Shown here: one piece after another, positions 36,480 to 45,674 of the stretch
Position numbering within the stretch: position 1 is the first letter of the stretch
How the letters are laid out: every line of letters begins with the position of its first letter
Made by a program: the position numbers and the translations under genes
Source of the DNA: Streptomyces sp. NBC_00620
GTDB lineage: Bacteria > Actinomycetota > Actinomycetes > Streptomycetales > Streptomycetaceae
Direction of reading: 5' to 3'
Assembly: GCF_026341825.1 (NCBI RefSeq)
Contig: NZ_JAPENY010000002.1
Location: forward strand, 2,203,001-2,267,000
Length of the DNA: 64,000 nt
Notes under the pieces: model-generated
The model's input: the letters and a program-made list of their open reading frames with translations, nothing else
Databases searched by the model: none
What the model was told of the DNA's origin: nothing

Positions 36480-36550
36480 CCGCTCGGCGGACTCCGCTTG
36501 CTCGGCATGTCGCGTTCTCCCTCGCCCCTGCCGAGTGAGCGACCTCATTG

Positions 36551-36564
36551 TGCAACTAGTTGCA
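36551..36564. promoter_or_regulatory. Perfect 14-bp palindrome upstream of the dienoyl-CoA reductase gene
   Basis: TGCAACTAGTTGCA is exactly self-complementary and lies 59 bp before the ATG at 36623. It is a likely operator; the downstream PadR gene is one candidate regulator. Confidence 0.55.
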
Positions 36565-36622
36565 TAAAGCTCGGCCCGTCGTTTACAACAGACACAAGAC
36601 ACCGCGCACGGAGGGCCGCCCG

Positions 36623-38638
36623 ATGAGCCGTTACCCGCACCTGCTGAACCCGCTCGACCTGGGCTTCACCACCCTGCCCAACCGCGTGCTCATGGGCTCC
36701 ATGCATGTGGGCCTGGAGGAGGCCGAGCGCGGCTTCGAGCGGATGGCCGAGTTCTACGCCACCCGGGCCCGCGGCGGTGTCGGCCTCATCGTCACCGGCG
36801 GCATCGCGCCCAACGAGGCCGGGCGGCCGTACGAGGGCGGCGCCAAGCTGACCACCGAGGCGGAGGCGGAGCAGCACAAGGAGATCACCGCCGCGGTGCA
36901 CCGCGAGGGCGGGAAGATCGCCATGCAGATCCTGCACTTCGGGCGGTACGCCTACCACCAGGACCTCGTCGCGCCCAGCGCCCTCCAGGCCCCGATCAGC
37001 CCCTTCCCGCCGCACGAGCTCACCGACGCCGAGATCGAGCGGACCATCGACGACTACGCGCGCGCCGCCCGCCTGGCGAAGCGGGCCGGCTACGACGGCG
37101 TCGAGATCATGGGCTCCGAGGGCTACCTGATCAACGAGTTCATCGCCGGCCAGACCAATAAGCGCGAGGACCGCTGGGGCGGCTCGTACGAGAACCGCAC
37201 GCGCTTCCCCCTGGAGATCGTCCGGCGGGTGCGCGAAGCGGTCGGCGCGGACTTCATCATCATCTACCGCCTGTCGATGCTGGACCTGGTGCCGGGCGGC
37301 TCCTCCCTGGAGGAGGTGATCACCCTCGCCCAGGCAGTCGAGGCCGCCGGGGCCACGATCATCAACACCGGCATCGGCTGGCACGAGGCCCGCATCCCCA
37401 CCATCGCGACCTCGGTACCGCGCGGTGCGTACACCTGGGTGACCAAGAAGGTCATGGGCGCCGTATCGATCCCCCTCGTCACCACCAACCGCATCAACAC
37501 CCCAGAACTCGCCGAGCAGTTGCTCGCCGACGGCCACGCCGACATGGTGTCCCTGGCCCGCCCGATGCTCGCCGACCCCGACTTCGTCGCCAAGGCGCAG
37601 GCGGGCAGGCCCGAGGCCATCAACACCTGCATCGGCTGCAACCAGGCCTGCCTCGACCACACCTTCAGCGGCAAGATCACCTCCTGCCTGGTCAACCCGC
37701 GCGCCTGCCACGAGACGGAGCTCGTCCTCTCACCGACCAAGCTGCGCAAGCGAGTTGCCGTGGTCGGCGCGGGTCCCGCCGGACTCGCCTGCGCGGTCTC
37801 CGCCGCCGAGCGCGGCCACGACGTCACCCTCTACGACGCCGCGCACGAGATCGGCGGCCAGCTCAACGTGGCCCGCAAGGTCCCCGGCAAGCAGGAGTTC
37901 GACGAGACGATCCGCTACTTCCGTACCCAGCTCGAACTGCACGGCGTGGCCGTGCGGTTGAACACCCGCATCGCTGCCGAGGACGTCCTCGGATACGACG
38001 ACGTCGTTGTCGCCACCGGCGTCAGCCCGCGCACCCCCGAGATCCCCGGCGTCGACCACCCCAGCGTCGTCGGCTACTTGGACGTGCTGCGCGACGGCGC
38101 CCCCGTCGGCGACCGCGTCGCGATCCTCGGCGCCGGAGGCATCGGCTTCGACGTCGCCGAGTACCTGACCGACAGCGGCGACAAGGCGAGCGAGGACCCG
38201 GCGACGTACTTCCGGAACTGGGGCGTCGACATGGACTACCGGGGGCCCGGCGGCCTCGCCGCCCCCGAGCGGACCGCCCCGCCCCGCACCGTCCACCTCC
38301 TCCAGCGCAAGGCCTCCAAGGTCGGCGCCGGACTCGGCAAGACCACAGGCTGGATCCACCGCGCCGAACTCAAGCACCGCGGCGTCACCATGGTCCCGGG
38401 CGTTCAGTACGACCGGATCGACGACGCCGGACTGCACGTCACCGTCGAGGGACAGAGTCAGGTCCTCGACGTCGACACGATTGTCCTGTGCACCGGGCAG
38501 GACCCGCGCCGCGACCTGTACGAGGAGCTGCTCGCCGCAGGCGGCAGCGTGCACCTCATCGGCGGCGCCGACGTGGCCGCCGAACTGGACGCCAAGCGTG
38601 CCATCAAGCAGGGCACGGAGCTGGCGGCGGCACTGTAA
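36623..38638 (+). CDS. fadH: NADPH-dependent 2,4-dienoyl-CoA reductase-like flavoprotein
   Basis: 671 residues with an OYE-type FMN barrel followed by a C-terminal FAD/NAD(P) domain. The [4Fe-4S] ligands are C-x2-C-x3-C-x11-C in CIGCNQACLD to SCLVNP; FAD and NAD(P) loops are AVVGAGPAGLACAVSAAERG and AILGAGGIGFDVAEYL. This matches DCR/FadH and trimethylamine-dehydrogenase-type proteins. It would reduce a conjugated double bond (dienoyl-CoA or other enoyl compound). ATG with GGAGGG upstream and a palindromic operator. Followed 31 bp later by a PadR gene in the same direction, probably the same transcript. Confidence 0.88.
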   Translation: MSRYPHLLNPLDLGFTTLPNRVLMGSMHVGLEEAERGFERMAEFYATRARGGVGLIVTGGIAPNEAGRPYEGGAKLTTEAEAEQHKEITAAVHREGGKIAMQILHFGRYAYHQDLVAPSALQAPISPFPPHELTDAEIERTIDDYARAARLAKRAGYDGVEIMGSEGYLINEFIAGQTNKREDRWGGSYENRTRFPLEIVRRVREAVGADFIIIYRLSMLDLVPGGSSLEEVITLAQAVEAAGATIINTGIGWHEARIPTIATSVPRGAYTWVTKKVMGAVSIPLVTTNRINTPELAEQLLADGHADMVSLARPMLADPDFVAKAQAGRPEAINTCIGCNQACLDHTFSGKITSCLVNPRACHETELVLSPTKLRKRVAVVGAGPAGLACAVSAAERGHDVTLYDAAHEIGGQLNVARKVPGKQEFDETIRYFRTQLELHGVAVRLNTRIAAEDVLGYDDVVVATGVSPRTPEIPGVDHPSVVGYLDVLRDGAPVGDRVAILGAGGIGFDVAEYLTDSGDKASEDPATYFRNWGVDMDYRGPGGLAAPERTAPPRTVHLLQRKASKVGAGLGKTTGWIHRAELKHRGVTMVPGVQYDRIDDAGLHVTVEGQSQVLDVDTIVLCTGQDPRRDLYEELLAAGGSVHLIGGADVAAELDAKRAIKQGTELAAAL

Positions 38639-38669
38639 GGGCCCTGCGACCGCTCCCTAGGATGGCCCC

Positions 38670-39215
38670 ATGTCACTCCCGCACGCGATCCTCACCGCCC
38701 TTCTGGAGAAGCCGTCGTCGGGCCTCGAACTGACCCGGCGGTTCGACAAGTCGATCGGCTACTTCTGGTCGGCGACGCATCAGCAGATCTATCGCGAGCT
38801 GGGAAAACTGGAGGCCGACGGGCACATCCGTGCCCTGCAGTCCGAGCAGCCGGCCCGCGGGCAGAAGAAGAGCTACGAGGTCCTGCCCGCGGGCCGCGAC
38901 GAACTCGCCCGCTGGACCGCCGCCTCTCAGGACCCGAAGCCCCTGCGCGACACGATGCTGCTGAGGCTGCGCGCCTCCGCCGTCGTCGGCACCGCGGGCA
39001 TCGAGGCGGACCTGCGCCGCCATCTCGACCTGCATCAGCGGCAGTTGGAGGAGTACGAGGGAATCCAGACGCGTGACTTCCCGCCCGGGAAGGACACCGC
39101 GCAGGACCGACTGCGGCACCTCGTACTGCGCGCCGGTATCGACCTGGAGACCTTCTGGACGCGTTGGCTGACCCACGCGCTGGAGGAGTTCGAGCAGTTG
39201 CCCGCGCACGAGTAG
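38670..39215 (+). CDS. PadR-family transcriptional regulator
   Basis: 181 residues. The N-terminal winged helix begins LPHAILTALLEKPSSGLELT and contains SATHQQIYRELGKLEADGHI with a basic wing QSEQPARGQKKSYEVL; the C-terminal part is the PadR vinculin-like dimerisation domain. It sits 31 bp behind fadH and could control that operon through the 36551-36564 palindrome. PadR proteins classically repress phenolic-acid or multidrug functions; the inducer is unknown. Confidence 0.92.
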   Translation: MSLPHAILTALLEKPSSGLELTRRFDKSIGYFWSATHQQIYRELGKLEADGHIRALQSEQPARGQKKSYEVLPAGRDELARWTAASQDPKPLRDTMLLRLRASAVVGTAGIEADLRRHLDLHQRQLEEYEGIQTRDFPPGKDTAQDRLRHLVLRAGIDLETFWTRWLTHALEEFEQLPAHE

Positions 39216-39219
39216 GCGA

Positions 39220-39249
39220 CCGTCCCTCCGACCGGAGTCGGGTGGACGG
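39220..39249. terminator. Hairpin terminator between padR and the exported-protein gene
   Basis: CCGTCCCTCCGAC (39220-39232) pairs with GTCGGGTGGACGG (39237-39249) with two internal mismatches and a CGGA loop, between convergent genes. Confidence 0.55.
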
Positions 39250-39272
39250 CCGCCGTGGTGACGAACCCCGGA

Positions 39273-39812
39273 TCAGAGCCGGTGCGGCTTGGCCCGGCGG
39301 CGCAGGTACCAGGCTCCCGCCACGGTGCCCGTGGCCACCAGTGCCGCGCCGCCCACCAGGGTGACGGTGCCGTAGTCCCTGGCCGCTCCACCGAAACCGC
39401 CCATGACCCCGAGCGACGGTGTCGCGGTGGCTCTGGGCGTCGCGGTGGCGGCGGCCGAGACGACGATGGACTGGGTGCCCGCCGTCGTTCCGTCCTGGCA
39501 GACCACGATGACGGTATAGGTGCCGGCACTCACGCTCGACCAGGAAGCAGCCTGACTGGTGCTCGTGCCGGTCAGGGCCACCTGGCGCCCCTGGGCGAAA
39601 CTTCCCTGTCCACTGGAGAGCAACGAGGCATTGCCGAAGCTGCTCCCATTGCTCGGACAGGCACTGGTTGTGACCGAAACCGTGGAACCGCTGGTGCTCA
39701 CGGAGATCCCCGAACCCAGTGCGACGGCCGACGGAGCGGCCAGGGTGAGCGGAAGCGCAGCGGCGGCGGCCACGGTCAGGCCGGAGCGGAGAAGTAGCTG
39801 AGTAGTACGCAT
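39273..39812 (-). CDS. Small exported membrane-anchored protein of unknown function
   Basis: 179 residues from ATG 39812 (GGAGGG upstream). A Sec signal peptide (TQLLLRSGLTVAAAAALPLT, cleavage near residue 31) precedes a Ser/Thr/Val/Gly-rich extracytoplasmic domain with two cysteines (TSACPSN and VVCQDG) that may form a disulfide. A Pro/Ala/Thr spacer leads to one TM helix (VTLVGGAALVATGTVAGAWY) and the basic tail RRRAKPHRL. This is a type I surface-anchored layout without an LPXTG. No enzymatic domain recognised. Confidence 0.75.
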   Translation of the reverse strand: MRTTQLLLRSGLTVAAAAALPLTLAAPSAVALGSGISVSTSGSTVSVTTSACPSNGSSFGNASLLSSGQGSFAQGRQVALTGTSTSQAASWSSVSAGTYTVIVVCQDGTTAGTQSIVVSAAATATPRATATPSLGVMGGFGGAARDYGTVTLVGGAALVATGTVAGAWYLRRRAKPHRL

Positions 39813-40027
39813 AGGACTGCCCTCCAGCGGCACGGTTGGCGGTACATCCCATGCGCCGCCGAGGATTGGCAAGGCCCGTGCTGCCTTCAGGTGAGAGCCA
39901 ACGTGCCTTTGGCCCGGCCCGCATGCGGACGGGGACCGGGCAGGTGACGGATTCCATCGTCCGGCCGACGCCTGACGGCCTGTCGCCCCACCCGGCCACC
40001 GCTCAGGTACGTCCCGCCGGCGCCGAA

Positions 40028-41005
40028 CTATCCCTCGGCGCCCGTCGTCACCGTGCGCTCCGGCGAGTACCCGCCCCATGTGCCGTCCGGCAGCTTCGCC
40101 CGCATCCGAACCCGGTGCGTGACATCGGCGTCCCGTCCCACATAGAAGCTGTACGTCGCCTCCTTGCTCGGCGCGGTGCCACCCCAGACGAGCGAGGTCG
40201 CCGCTTCCCCGTCCAGATGGATCTGATACTCCGTGATCACACCGTCCACGTCCGGCGGAATCCAGGACAGATCGAGGTAGTACGCCCCGTCGGCGAGGTG
40301 CGTGGTGGCGCGGAAGTCGGTCGGCGCGGTGCCCTTTCCGCTGTCGGAACCGGGTGCGGTGGTGAGCCGGACGGCGTCGCTCGCGGCCGAGACGTTGTCC
40401 GCCGCGTCGCGCGCCTTCACGGTGAAGGAGTAGCCGGTGCCGGCCCGCAGCCCGGTCACCACGGTCGCGGTCTGCCCGCCACCCACGCTGTGGATCTTCG
40501 AGGCGCCCTGATAGATGTCGTACGAGGCCACGCCCCGGTCGTCCGTCGACTTCTCCCAGGACAGCTGGACCGACCCGCTCCCGACCGTCTTTCCGCTCGG
40601 GCGGCCGGGGCTGGTCGGGGCCTTTTCGTCGGCCGCGACCGCTGCCGGTGTGGTGGCGCGGACCTGTTTGCTGGGCGGTCCGGGGTTTCCGTCGGCGTTC
40701 AGGGCGCGGACATTGAAGACGTACGTCGTGGACGGCTTGAGCCTGGTGATGTCCACCATGTGGTCGGTACCGGGTACTGCCTTGACCTTTGTCATGCCGC
40801 GGTACACCACGTACTCGGTGACCTCGGGATCCCCGGAAGCCCGGTTCCACATGACGTGCACGCTGGTCGCGCTGCCCGCCGCGGCGGTGACGCCCATCGG
40901 TGCCGAGGGCAGCTTTCCGCCCTGGTCGTCGCTCTGCGCGCCCCATCCACAGGACGTCAGGACGAGCAGCGAGCCGCAGATCAGCGCGTGGGGAACGCGT
41001 CGCAC
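40028..41005 (-). CDS. Fibronectin type III repeat lipoprotein
   Basis: 325 residues from GTG 41005. The signal peptide ends in a lipobox LVLTSC, with Cys about residue 19 as the lipid anchor, so it is an exported lipoprotein. Three fibronectin type III domains follow: SVHVMWNRASGDPEVTEYVV, SVQLSWEKSTDDRGVASYDI and YYLDLSWIPPDVDGVITEYQ each carry the FN3 Trp and Tyr. FN3 modules in streptomycetes usually occur in polysaccharide hydrolases; here no catalytic domain is attached. It may be an adhesion or carbohydrate-binding accessory. It is divergent from the chitosanase gene. Confidence 0.87.
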   Translation of the reverse strand: MRRVPHALICGSLLVLTSCGWGAQSDDQGGKLPSAPMGVTAAAGSATSVHVMWNRASGDPEVTEYVVYRGMTKVKAVPGTDHMVDITRLKPSTTYVFNVRALNADGNPGPPSKQVRATTPAAVAADEKAPTSPGRPSGKTVGSGSVQLSWEKSTDDRGVASYDIYQGASKIHSVGGGQTATVVTGLRAGTGYSFTVKARDAADNVSAASDAVRLTTAPGSDSGKGTAPTDFRATTHLADGAYYLDLSWIPPDVDGVITEYQIHLDGEAATSLVWGGTAPSKEATYSFYVGRDADVTHRVRMRAKLPDGTWGGYSPERTVTTGAEG

Positions 41006-41369
41006 GGTCCTGCCTTCCCTCGACGGGATTGGTCTGTACCTATTGGACACCGCTGGTGCGATCACATCAAGAGGGCGGTGGCCGTTCGTCGGACCGTCGC
41101 GGGGTACGTATGCTGATTCTTGACGCGGCGTGAACTCGCCCCTGTCTCAGGGGAGTTCATGCCCACGGCGCGGACCGCTGTCGTCGCTGTTCCCGCGCCG
41201 GCGAAGGCGGTCGAGTGGCCGGAGCCGACTGCGGCTCGGGCCCTCGGCCGCACACCGCCTGCCACGGCGTCCGTGCACCGTCCGGACCCCTCCCAGTGGA
41301 CGGACCGTCAGATACGCACCAAATTTGGGCGAGTGACCGTCCATGTCCCCCAGGAGAGGGTCTCTCATC

Positions 41370-42071
41370 GTGCGTGTCCAGTCGCTGACGCTGGCCGTGG
41401 CCGGCGCCGCCCTGCTCGCTCCTGCCCCCGGTTCCGCGGCGCTTCCCACCGCTGCCCGCCCGAGCGCCCCCGTGGCGGTGCATGAGGGGAACGTTCAGGC
41501 CGCCGACCTGCTCGCGAAAGTACGCGGCTGCGTCCAGATCTCGAACGGGCGCTACCGCAGTGACGACGGTGCCCGCGCCGACATCCCGGTCTGCGGAACA
41601 CGGGGAGCCGTGTTCTGGAAGGCAGACATGGACATCGACTGCGACGGCCGCCCCGGCCCGCGGTGCAACAGCCGTACCGACCCGCTCTTCTCCGACGCCA
41701 CCGCCTACCAGCAGTCCGACGGACAGCAGCTGGACGCCGAGACCCTCCCGTACATCGTCGTCCCCGGCGTCAGCAGCATCTGGAACCACCGCGAGCACGA
41801 CGTCCGCGCCGGTTCGGTGGCCGCCGTGATCTACCGGGACCGCGTCCAGTACGCGGTCGTCGGCGACATCGGCCCGCGCCACATCATCGGCGAGGCCTCG
41901 TACGCCACCGCCAGAGGCCTCGGTATCCGCCCCGATCCGATCCGCGGCGGGACGGGCTCGGGGGTCACCTACCTGGTGTTCAAGGACTCCCGGGTCTCGC
42001 CCATCGAGAGCCACCGGGCGGCGGTGACGCTGGGGGAGAGCCTGGCGCGCAAGTTCGTCAAGGAGAACTGA
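41370..42071 (+). CDS. Secreted glycoside hydrolase family 75 chitosanase
   Basis: 233 residues from GTG 41370, which has GAGAGGG nine bases upstream; the upstream ATG 41343 has no ribosome site. A Sec signal (VQSLTLAVAGAALLAPAPGS) ends near residue 24. AVFWKADMDIDCDGRPGPRC, DALTEPYI-like LDAETLPYIVVPG and VQYAVVGDIGPRHIIGEASY are GH75 features, with Asp/Glu residues in these segments as catalytic candidates. It would cleave chitosan outside the cell. No DasR-type operator is visible upstream. Confidence 0.9.
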   Translation: MRVQSLTLAVAGAALLAPAPGSAALPTAARPSAPVAVHEGNVQAADLLAKVRGCVQISNGRYRSDDGARADIPVCGTRGAVFWKADMDIDCDGRPGPRCNSRTDPLFSDATAYQQSDGQQLDAETLPYIVVPGVSSIWNHREHDVRAGSVAAVIYRDRVQYAVVGDIGPRHIIGEASYATARGLGIRPDPIRGGTGSGVTYLVFKDSRVSPIESHRAAVTLGESLARKFVKEN

Positions 42072-42095
42072 GCCGCCTCTCCCGGCGGGCCGACA

Positions 42096-42530
42096 TCATT
42101 CCTTCCGGTACGAGTACGCCTCCGCCGCGGCCGCCTCCACCGCGGCGAGGTCCGCACCCGCCGAGGCCGTGACGACCGCGGCCACCGCGCCCTCGACGAA
42201 GGGCGCGTCCACCAGCCGGGTGTTCTCCGGGAGCTCGTCACCTTCGGCGAGCAGCGCCTTCACGGTGAGGACCGCGCTGCCGAGATCCGTGAGGACGGCG
42301 ACCCCGGCGCCGCGGTCCGCGGAGGCGGCCGCGGCGGAGATCAGCTCGGCGCTCGTGCCGAGGCCGCCGTCCATCGTGCCGCCCGCCGGGACGACGGGAG
42401 CCGTCGTGCCGCCGCCCGCGAGCCCCGTCGCCAGCTCGGCGACGGAGGCTGCGACGCCGGCACTGTGCGACACGAGCACGATGCCGACGAGCGGTCGGCC
42501 GGCGTCGGCCGAGCCCGCCGCGTCACTCAC
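42096..42530 (-). CDS. dhaM: Dihydroxyacetone kinase phosphoryl donor subunit DhaM (PTS EIIA-like)
   Basis: 144 residues of the EIIA-Man-like type. VGIVLVSHSAGVAASVAELA contains the active-site histidine (H22), and GTSAELISAAA and GVAVLTDLGSAVLTV are conserved. It transfers phosphate from HPr to the ADP bound in DhaL. Only the EIIA domain is present, as in the short DhaM of Gram-positive bacteria. The ATG overlaps the dhaL stop by 8 bp. Last gene of the dhaKLM operon. Confidence 0.92.
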   Translation of the reverse strand: MSDAAGSADAGRPLVGIVLVSHSAGVAASVAELATGLAGGGTTAPVVPAGGTMDGGLGTSAELISAAAASADRGAGVAVLTDLGSAVLTVKALLAEGDELPENTRLVDAPFVEGAVAAVVTASAGADLAAVEAAAAEAYSYRKE

Positions 42531-43122
42531 CGGCCGCCTCCTCCAACGCGGCGATCAGCAGGGCGGAGGACGTGGCACCGGGATCCTGGTGCCCGATGCT
42601 GCGCTCGCCCAGATAGCTCGCCCTGCCCTTGCGGGCCTGCAGCGGGATCGTCGCGGCGGCGCCCTCCTCGGCGGCTGCCCTCGCTGCGGCGAAGGAGCCG
42701 GAGAGCGCGTCGACGGCGGGCACCAGTGCGTCGATCATGGTCTTGTCGCCGGGCGCGGCTCCGCCCAGCGCCATCACCGCGTCCACGCCCGCGCGCAACG
42801 CGTCGGCGAACTGCTCCTCGGTGACCTCCGCTGCATCCCCGAGCGCCTTGCCGGTACGGCGCAGCAGGGTGCCGTACAACGGTCCGGACGCGCCGCCGAC
42901 CGTCGAGATCAGCTGCCGTCCGGCGAGCATGAGGACGGCGCCCGGCGTGTCCGGGGCCTCCTTCTCCAGCGTGGCCACCACGGCGGTGAACCCGCGCTTC
43001 AGATTGCTGCCGTGGTCGGCGTCACCGATCGGCGAGTCCAGGTCGGTGAGCCGTTCCGCCTCGCGGTCCACGGAGGCGGCGGTGACCGTCATCCAACGGC
43101 GGAAGAAATCGGCGTCGAGCAC
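42523..43122 (-). CDS. dhaL: Dihydroxyacetone kinase ADP-binding subunit DhaL
   Basis: 199 residues from GTG 43122 (AAGGAG upstream). LDSPIGDADHGSNLKRGF contains the Asp cluster that binds Mg-ADP, and STVGGASGPLYGTLLRR and GGAAPGDKTMIDAL are DhaL signatures. ADP remains bound and is rephosphorylated by DhaM, then phosphorylates the Dha held covalently by DhaK. 47 bp downstream of dhaK. Confidence 0.94.
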   Translation of the reverse strand: MLDADFFRRWMTVTAASVDREAERLTDLDSPIGDADHGSNLKRGFTAVVATLEKEAPDTPGAVLMLAGRQLISTVGGASGPLYGTLLRRTGKALGDAAEVTEEQFADALRAGVDAVMALGGAAPGDKTMIDALVPAVDALSGSFAAARAAAEEGAAATIPLQARKGRASYLGERSIGHQDPGATSSALLIAALEEAAGE

Positions 43123-43169
43123 GGAATCTCCTTGCGTGGTACGAACGTTGACCGGATGCGGAGCTGGTT

Positions 43170-44162
43170 TCAGACGCCCCAGCGCAGGCCCGGTGTCTTC
43201 ACCGGCGCGTTCCACAGCCGCAGCAGCTCCTCGTCGACCTGGCACAGCGTCACCGAGGCGCCGGCCATGTCGAGCGAGGTGACGTAGTTGCCCACGAGGG
43301 TGTGCGCCACGACGACCCCGCGCTCGGTCAGCACCCGCTGCACCTCCGCGTTGAAGCCGTACAGCTCCAGGAGCGGCGTCGCGCCCATGCCGTTGACCAG
43401 GACCAACACGGGATTGCGCGGATCGAGGTCCTCCAGGATCGCGTGCACCGAGAAGTCTGCGATCTCCCGCGAGGTCATCATCGCGCGCCGCTCCCGGCCC
43501 GGCTCGCCGTGGATGCCGACACCCAGTTCCAGTTCCCCGGGCGGCAGGTCGAAGGTGGGGCTGCCCTTGGCCGGAGTGGTGCAGGCGCTGAGGGCGACGC
43601 CGAAACTGCGGGAGCTCTCGTTGACCTGGCGGGCCAGCGCCTCGACCCGCTCCAGCGGCGCGCCCTCCTCGGCGGCGGCGCCCGCGATCTTCTCCACGTA
43701 CAGCGTGGCGCCCGTGCCGCGCCGCCCGGCCGTGTAGAGGCTGTCGGTGACGGCGACGTCGTCATTGACGAGGACCTTGGCGATCCGGATGCCCTCGTCC
43801 TCGGCGAGCTCGGCCGCCATGTCGAAGTTGAGCACGTCACCCGTGTAGTTCTTCACGATGAACAGCACACCCGCGCCGCTGTTCACGGCGGCCGCGGCCC
43901 GCAGCATCTGGTCCGGCACCGGCGATGTGAATACCTCGCCGGGACAGGCCGCCGACAGCATCCCGGGACCCACGAAACCGCCGTGCAGCGGCTCGTGCCC
44001 CGAGCCGCCGCCGGACACCAGGCCCACCCTTCCGGCCACGGGAGCGTCCCGCCGTACGATCACCCGGTTCTCGACATCCACCGTCAGCTCCGGATGCGCT
44101 GCCGCCATACCCCGCAGAGCATCCGCGACCACCGTCTCCGCCACGTTGATGAGCATCTTCAT
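43170..44162 (-). CDS. dhaK: Dihydroxyacetone kinase substrate-binding subunit DhaK
   Basis: 330 residues. GLVSGGGSGHEPLHGGFVG is the phosphate/active-site loop and GVGIHGEPG carries H218, which forms the covalent hemiaminal with dihydroxyacetone; numbering coincides with the well-studied enterobacterial enzyme. ATG with AGGAGG seven bases upstream. It heads dhaKLM, which converts dihydroxyacetone to DHAP for glycolysis. The DNA upstream (44163-44950) is gene-poor and decayed, so its regulator may have been lost. Confidence 0.95.
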   Translation of the reverse strand: MKMLINVAETVVADALRGMAAAHPELTVDVENRVIVRRDAPVAGRVGLVSGGGSGHEPLHGGFVGPGMLSAACPGEVFTSPVPDQMLRAAAAVNSGAGVLFIVKNYTGDVLNFDMAAELAEDEGIRIAKVLVNDDVAVTDSLYTAGRRGTGATLYVEKIAGAAAEEGAPLERVEALARQVNESSRSFGVALSACTTPAKGSPTFDLPPGELELGVGIHGEPGRERRAMMTSREIADFSVHAILEDLDPRNPVLVLVNGMGATPLLELYGFNAEVQRVLTERGVVVAHTLVGNYVTSLDMAGASVTLCQVDEELLRLWNAPVKTPGLRWGV

Positions 44163-44951
44163 GGGTACCTCCTGGTGACACTAGCAGGTGAGTCCCTGAC
44201 CTGCGCCTTTGCTGGTCAGGGTGGGTTACGTCAGTCGTCGATCTTGGCGGTCCATGGTGGTCGGAAGCGGGTTCTGGCGGGGCTGATGCTGACCCAATGC
44301 TGACTTTGGTGACGAGTCGTCAGGTTTCTGGGGCTGGTCGGACGAGGGCCGGCGGGAGCTCATCTGTGGAAAGTATCGACCTTGCGGCAGTGAAGGTCAC
44401 GGGCTTGGACGCTCATGGGCGTACCAGGCTGCCTGGGACTGCTCTGTTGGTGTCATATCACTTGGCATGATCGTTCTCGCTCTGGTCAGGTGGCCCAAGT
44501 GTGGGCCAGGCTTCGCAGCCCGGTCCTCGACGAGATCGGCTGATCATGTCCGACTCCCGTGCCTGATCCGGGTCGGTCTGGCGATCGCCGAGTTCGGCTG
44601 TCCCACAGCAACGGCTTCGCAGGCTTCATGAAGGGCCCTCGCCGACTGGATCCGAGGCGATGATCCGATAGGGCGGAAGCGACCTGTAAGTGGAAGATGG
44701 TCATATGGCGGTTTCACGTATCAAGCCACACTTGTGACTCCTCTCCAGTAGTGCGCTGTCGCTGGACGAGGCCGTGGTCGAGCGGACCGTACAGCGGGAG
44801 ACGGCGGCGCTGGACACGGCCCCGCCGGACAAGGCCCTGTCCAGCACGTGATCGCCCTGCAGTCGGGGCTCTCGGCCGGGCTGCGCTGGTCGGACGGTGT
44901 ACGGCTGCGACGCGAGCGCTTCTGTGTCGCTGGGAAGAAGACGTCGAACTG
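44163..44951. other. Gene-poor, decayed stretch upstream of dhaK
   Basis: No intact coding region is visible over nearly 800 bp. There is an 8-bp perfect inverted repeat CCCTGACC/GGTCAGGG (44194-44221), a 7-bp one TGGCCCA/TGGGCCA (44491-44508), and a coding-like fragment at 44747-44851 (reading SLDEAVVERTVQRETAALDT, then a stop) that looks like the 3' end of a lost gene. The base composition is less GC-biased than in neighbouring genes. Confidence 0.6.
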
Positions 44952-45548
44952 ATGATGCTGGCCATCGACCCTGCCTGGATGAAACAGCTGGCGGCGGAGA
45001 GCGACGTACGGGGAGAGGCGGAGCCGGCAGCGCGATTCCACTTCGACGATCCGCTGCTGGCGTTGCTCGTGGAGCGGTTGGTTCTGGAGTACGAGCAGCC
45101 GGGTCCGGCCGACTCGCTCTACACCCAGTCTCTGATGCAGGCGGTCGGCGCGCACCTGGTTCGCACCTGTGCGGTGTACGGTGCCGGACAGGCCGGGCCC
45201 AAGGCGCGGGCGGGCGAGCTGTCGCCGCGGCGGCTGGCGGCGGTGATCGACTACATGCAGGCCAACCTCGGGTCGACGGTGACTCTGGAGCAGCTGGCCG
45301 CCGCAGCGGGTGTGAGCACCTCGCATCTGACCCGGATGTTTCGCGCGGCCACCGGCCAGGCCCCCTATCAGTACCTGATGCGGCAGCGCCTGGAGTGTGC
45401 GCGGCGGGCCCTGCTGTATGGCGACGCCCCGATCGCGGCGGTCGCCCTGGCGGCGGGTTTCGCCGACCAGAGCCATCTGACCAGAACGATGCGGCGGCAT
45501 CTGAACGTGACGCCGAGCATTCTGCGCGCGGCGCGCGAGGCCGGGTGA
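44952..45548 (+). pseudogene. AraC-family regulator, N-terminally truncated
   Basis: The C-terminal double helix-turn-helix is intact: SPRRLAAVIDYMQANLG, LEQLAAAAGVSTSHLTRMF, APYQYLMRQRLECARRAL and IAAVALAAGFADQSHLTR. Upstream, family-like sequence runs from about 44929 (RWEEDVELMMLAIDPAWMKQ), but the ~100-residue N-terminal cupin-type domain is missing and the DNA before it is unrelated. ATG 44952 could still give a 198-residue protein with linker and DNA-binding domain. A degraded gene is the better reading, though a short functional form is possible. It precedes the amber-interrupted hydrolase in the same direction. Confidence 0.65.
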
Positions 45549-45674
45549 CCTTCGGGGCACCTGAGGAGCGGATCGTTCCAGAACGGCAGGATTGTTCAAG
45601 ATTCGTGTGAGGGGAGGGCTCAGTGTGGTGACTGCTGCCGAGCCTGGCAGCAGTGACGGAGAGGGTGAAGACTG

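Noticed and set aside
44491..44508. Possible attachment site or tRNA remnant near TGGCCCA/TGGGCCA
   Set aside because: No tRNA arms or TTCGAATC-type motif could be built and no integrase gene is present.
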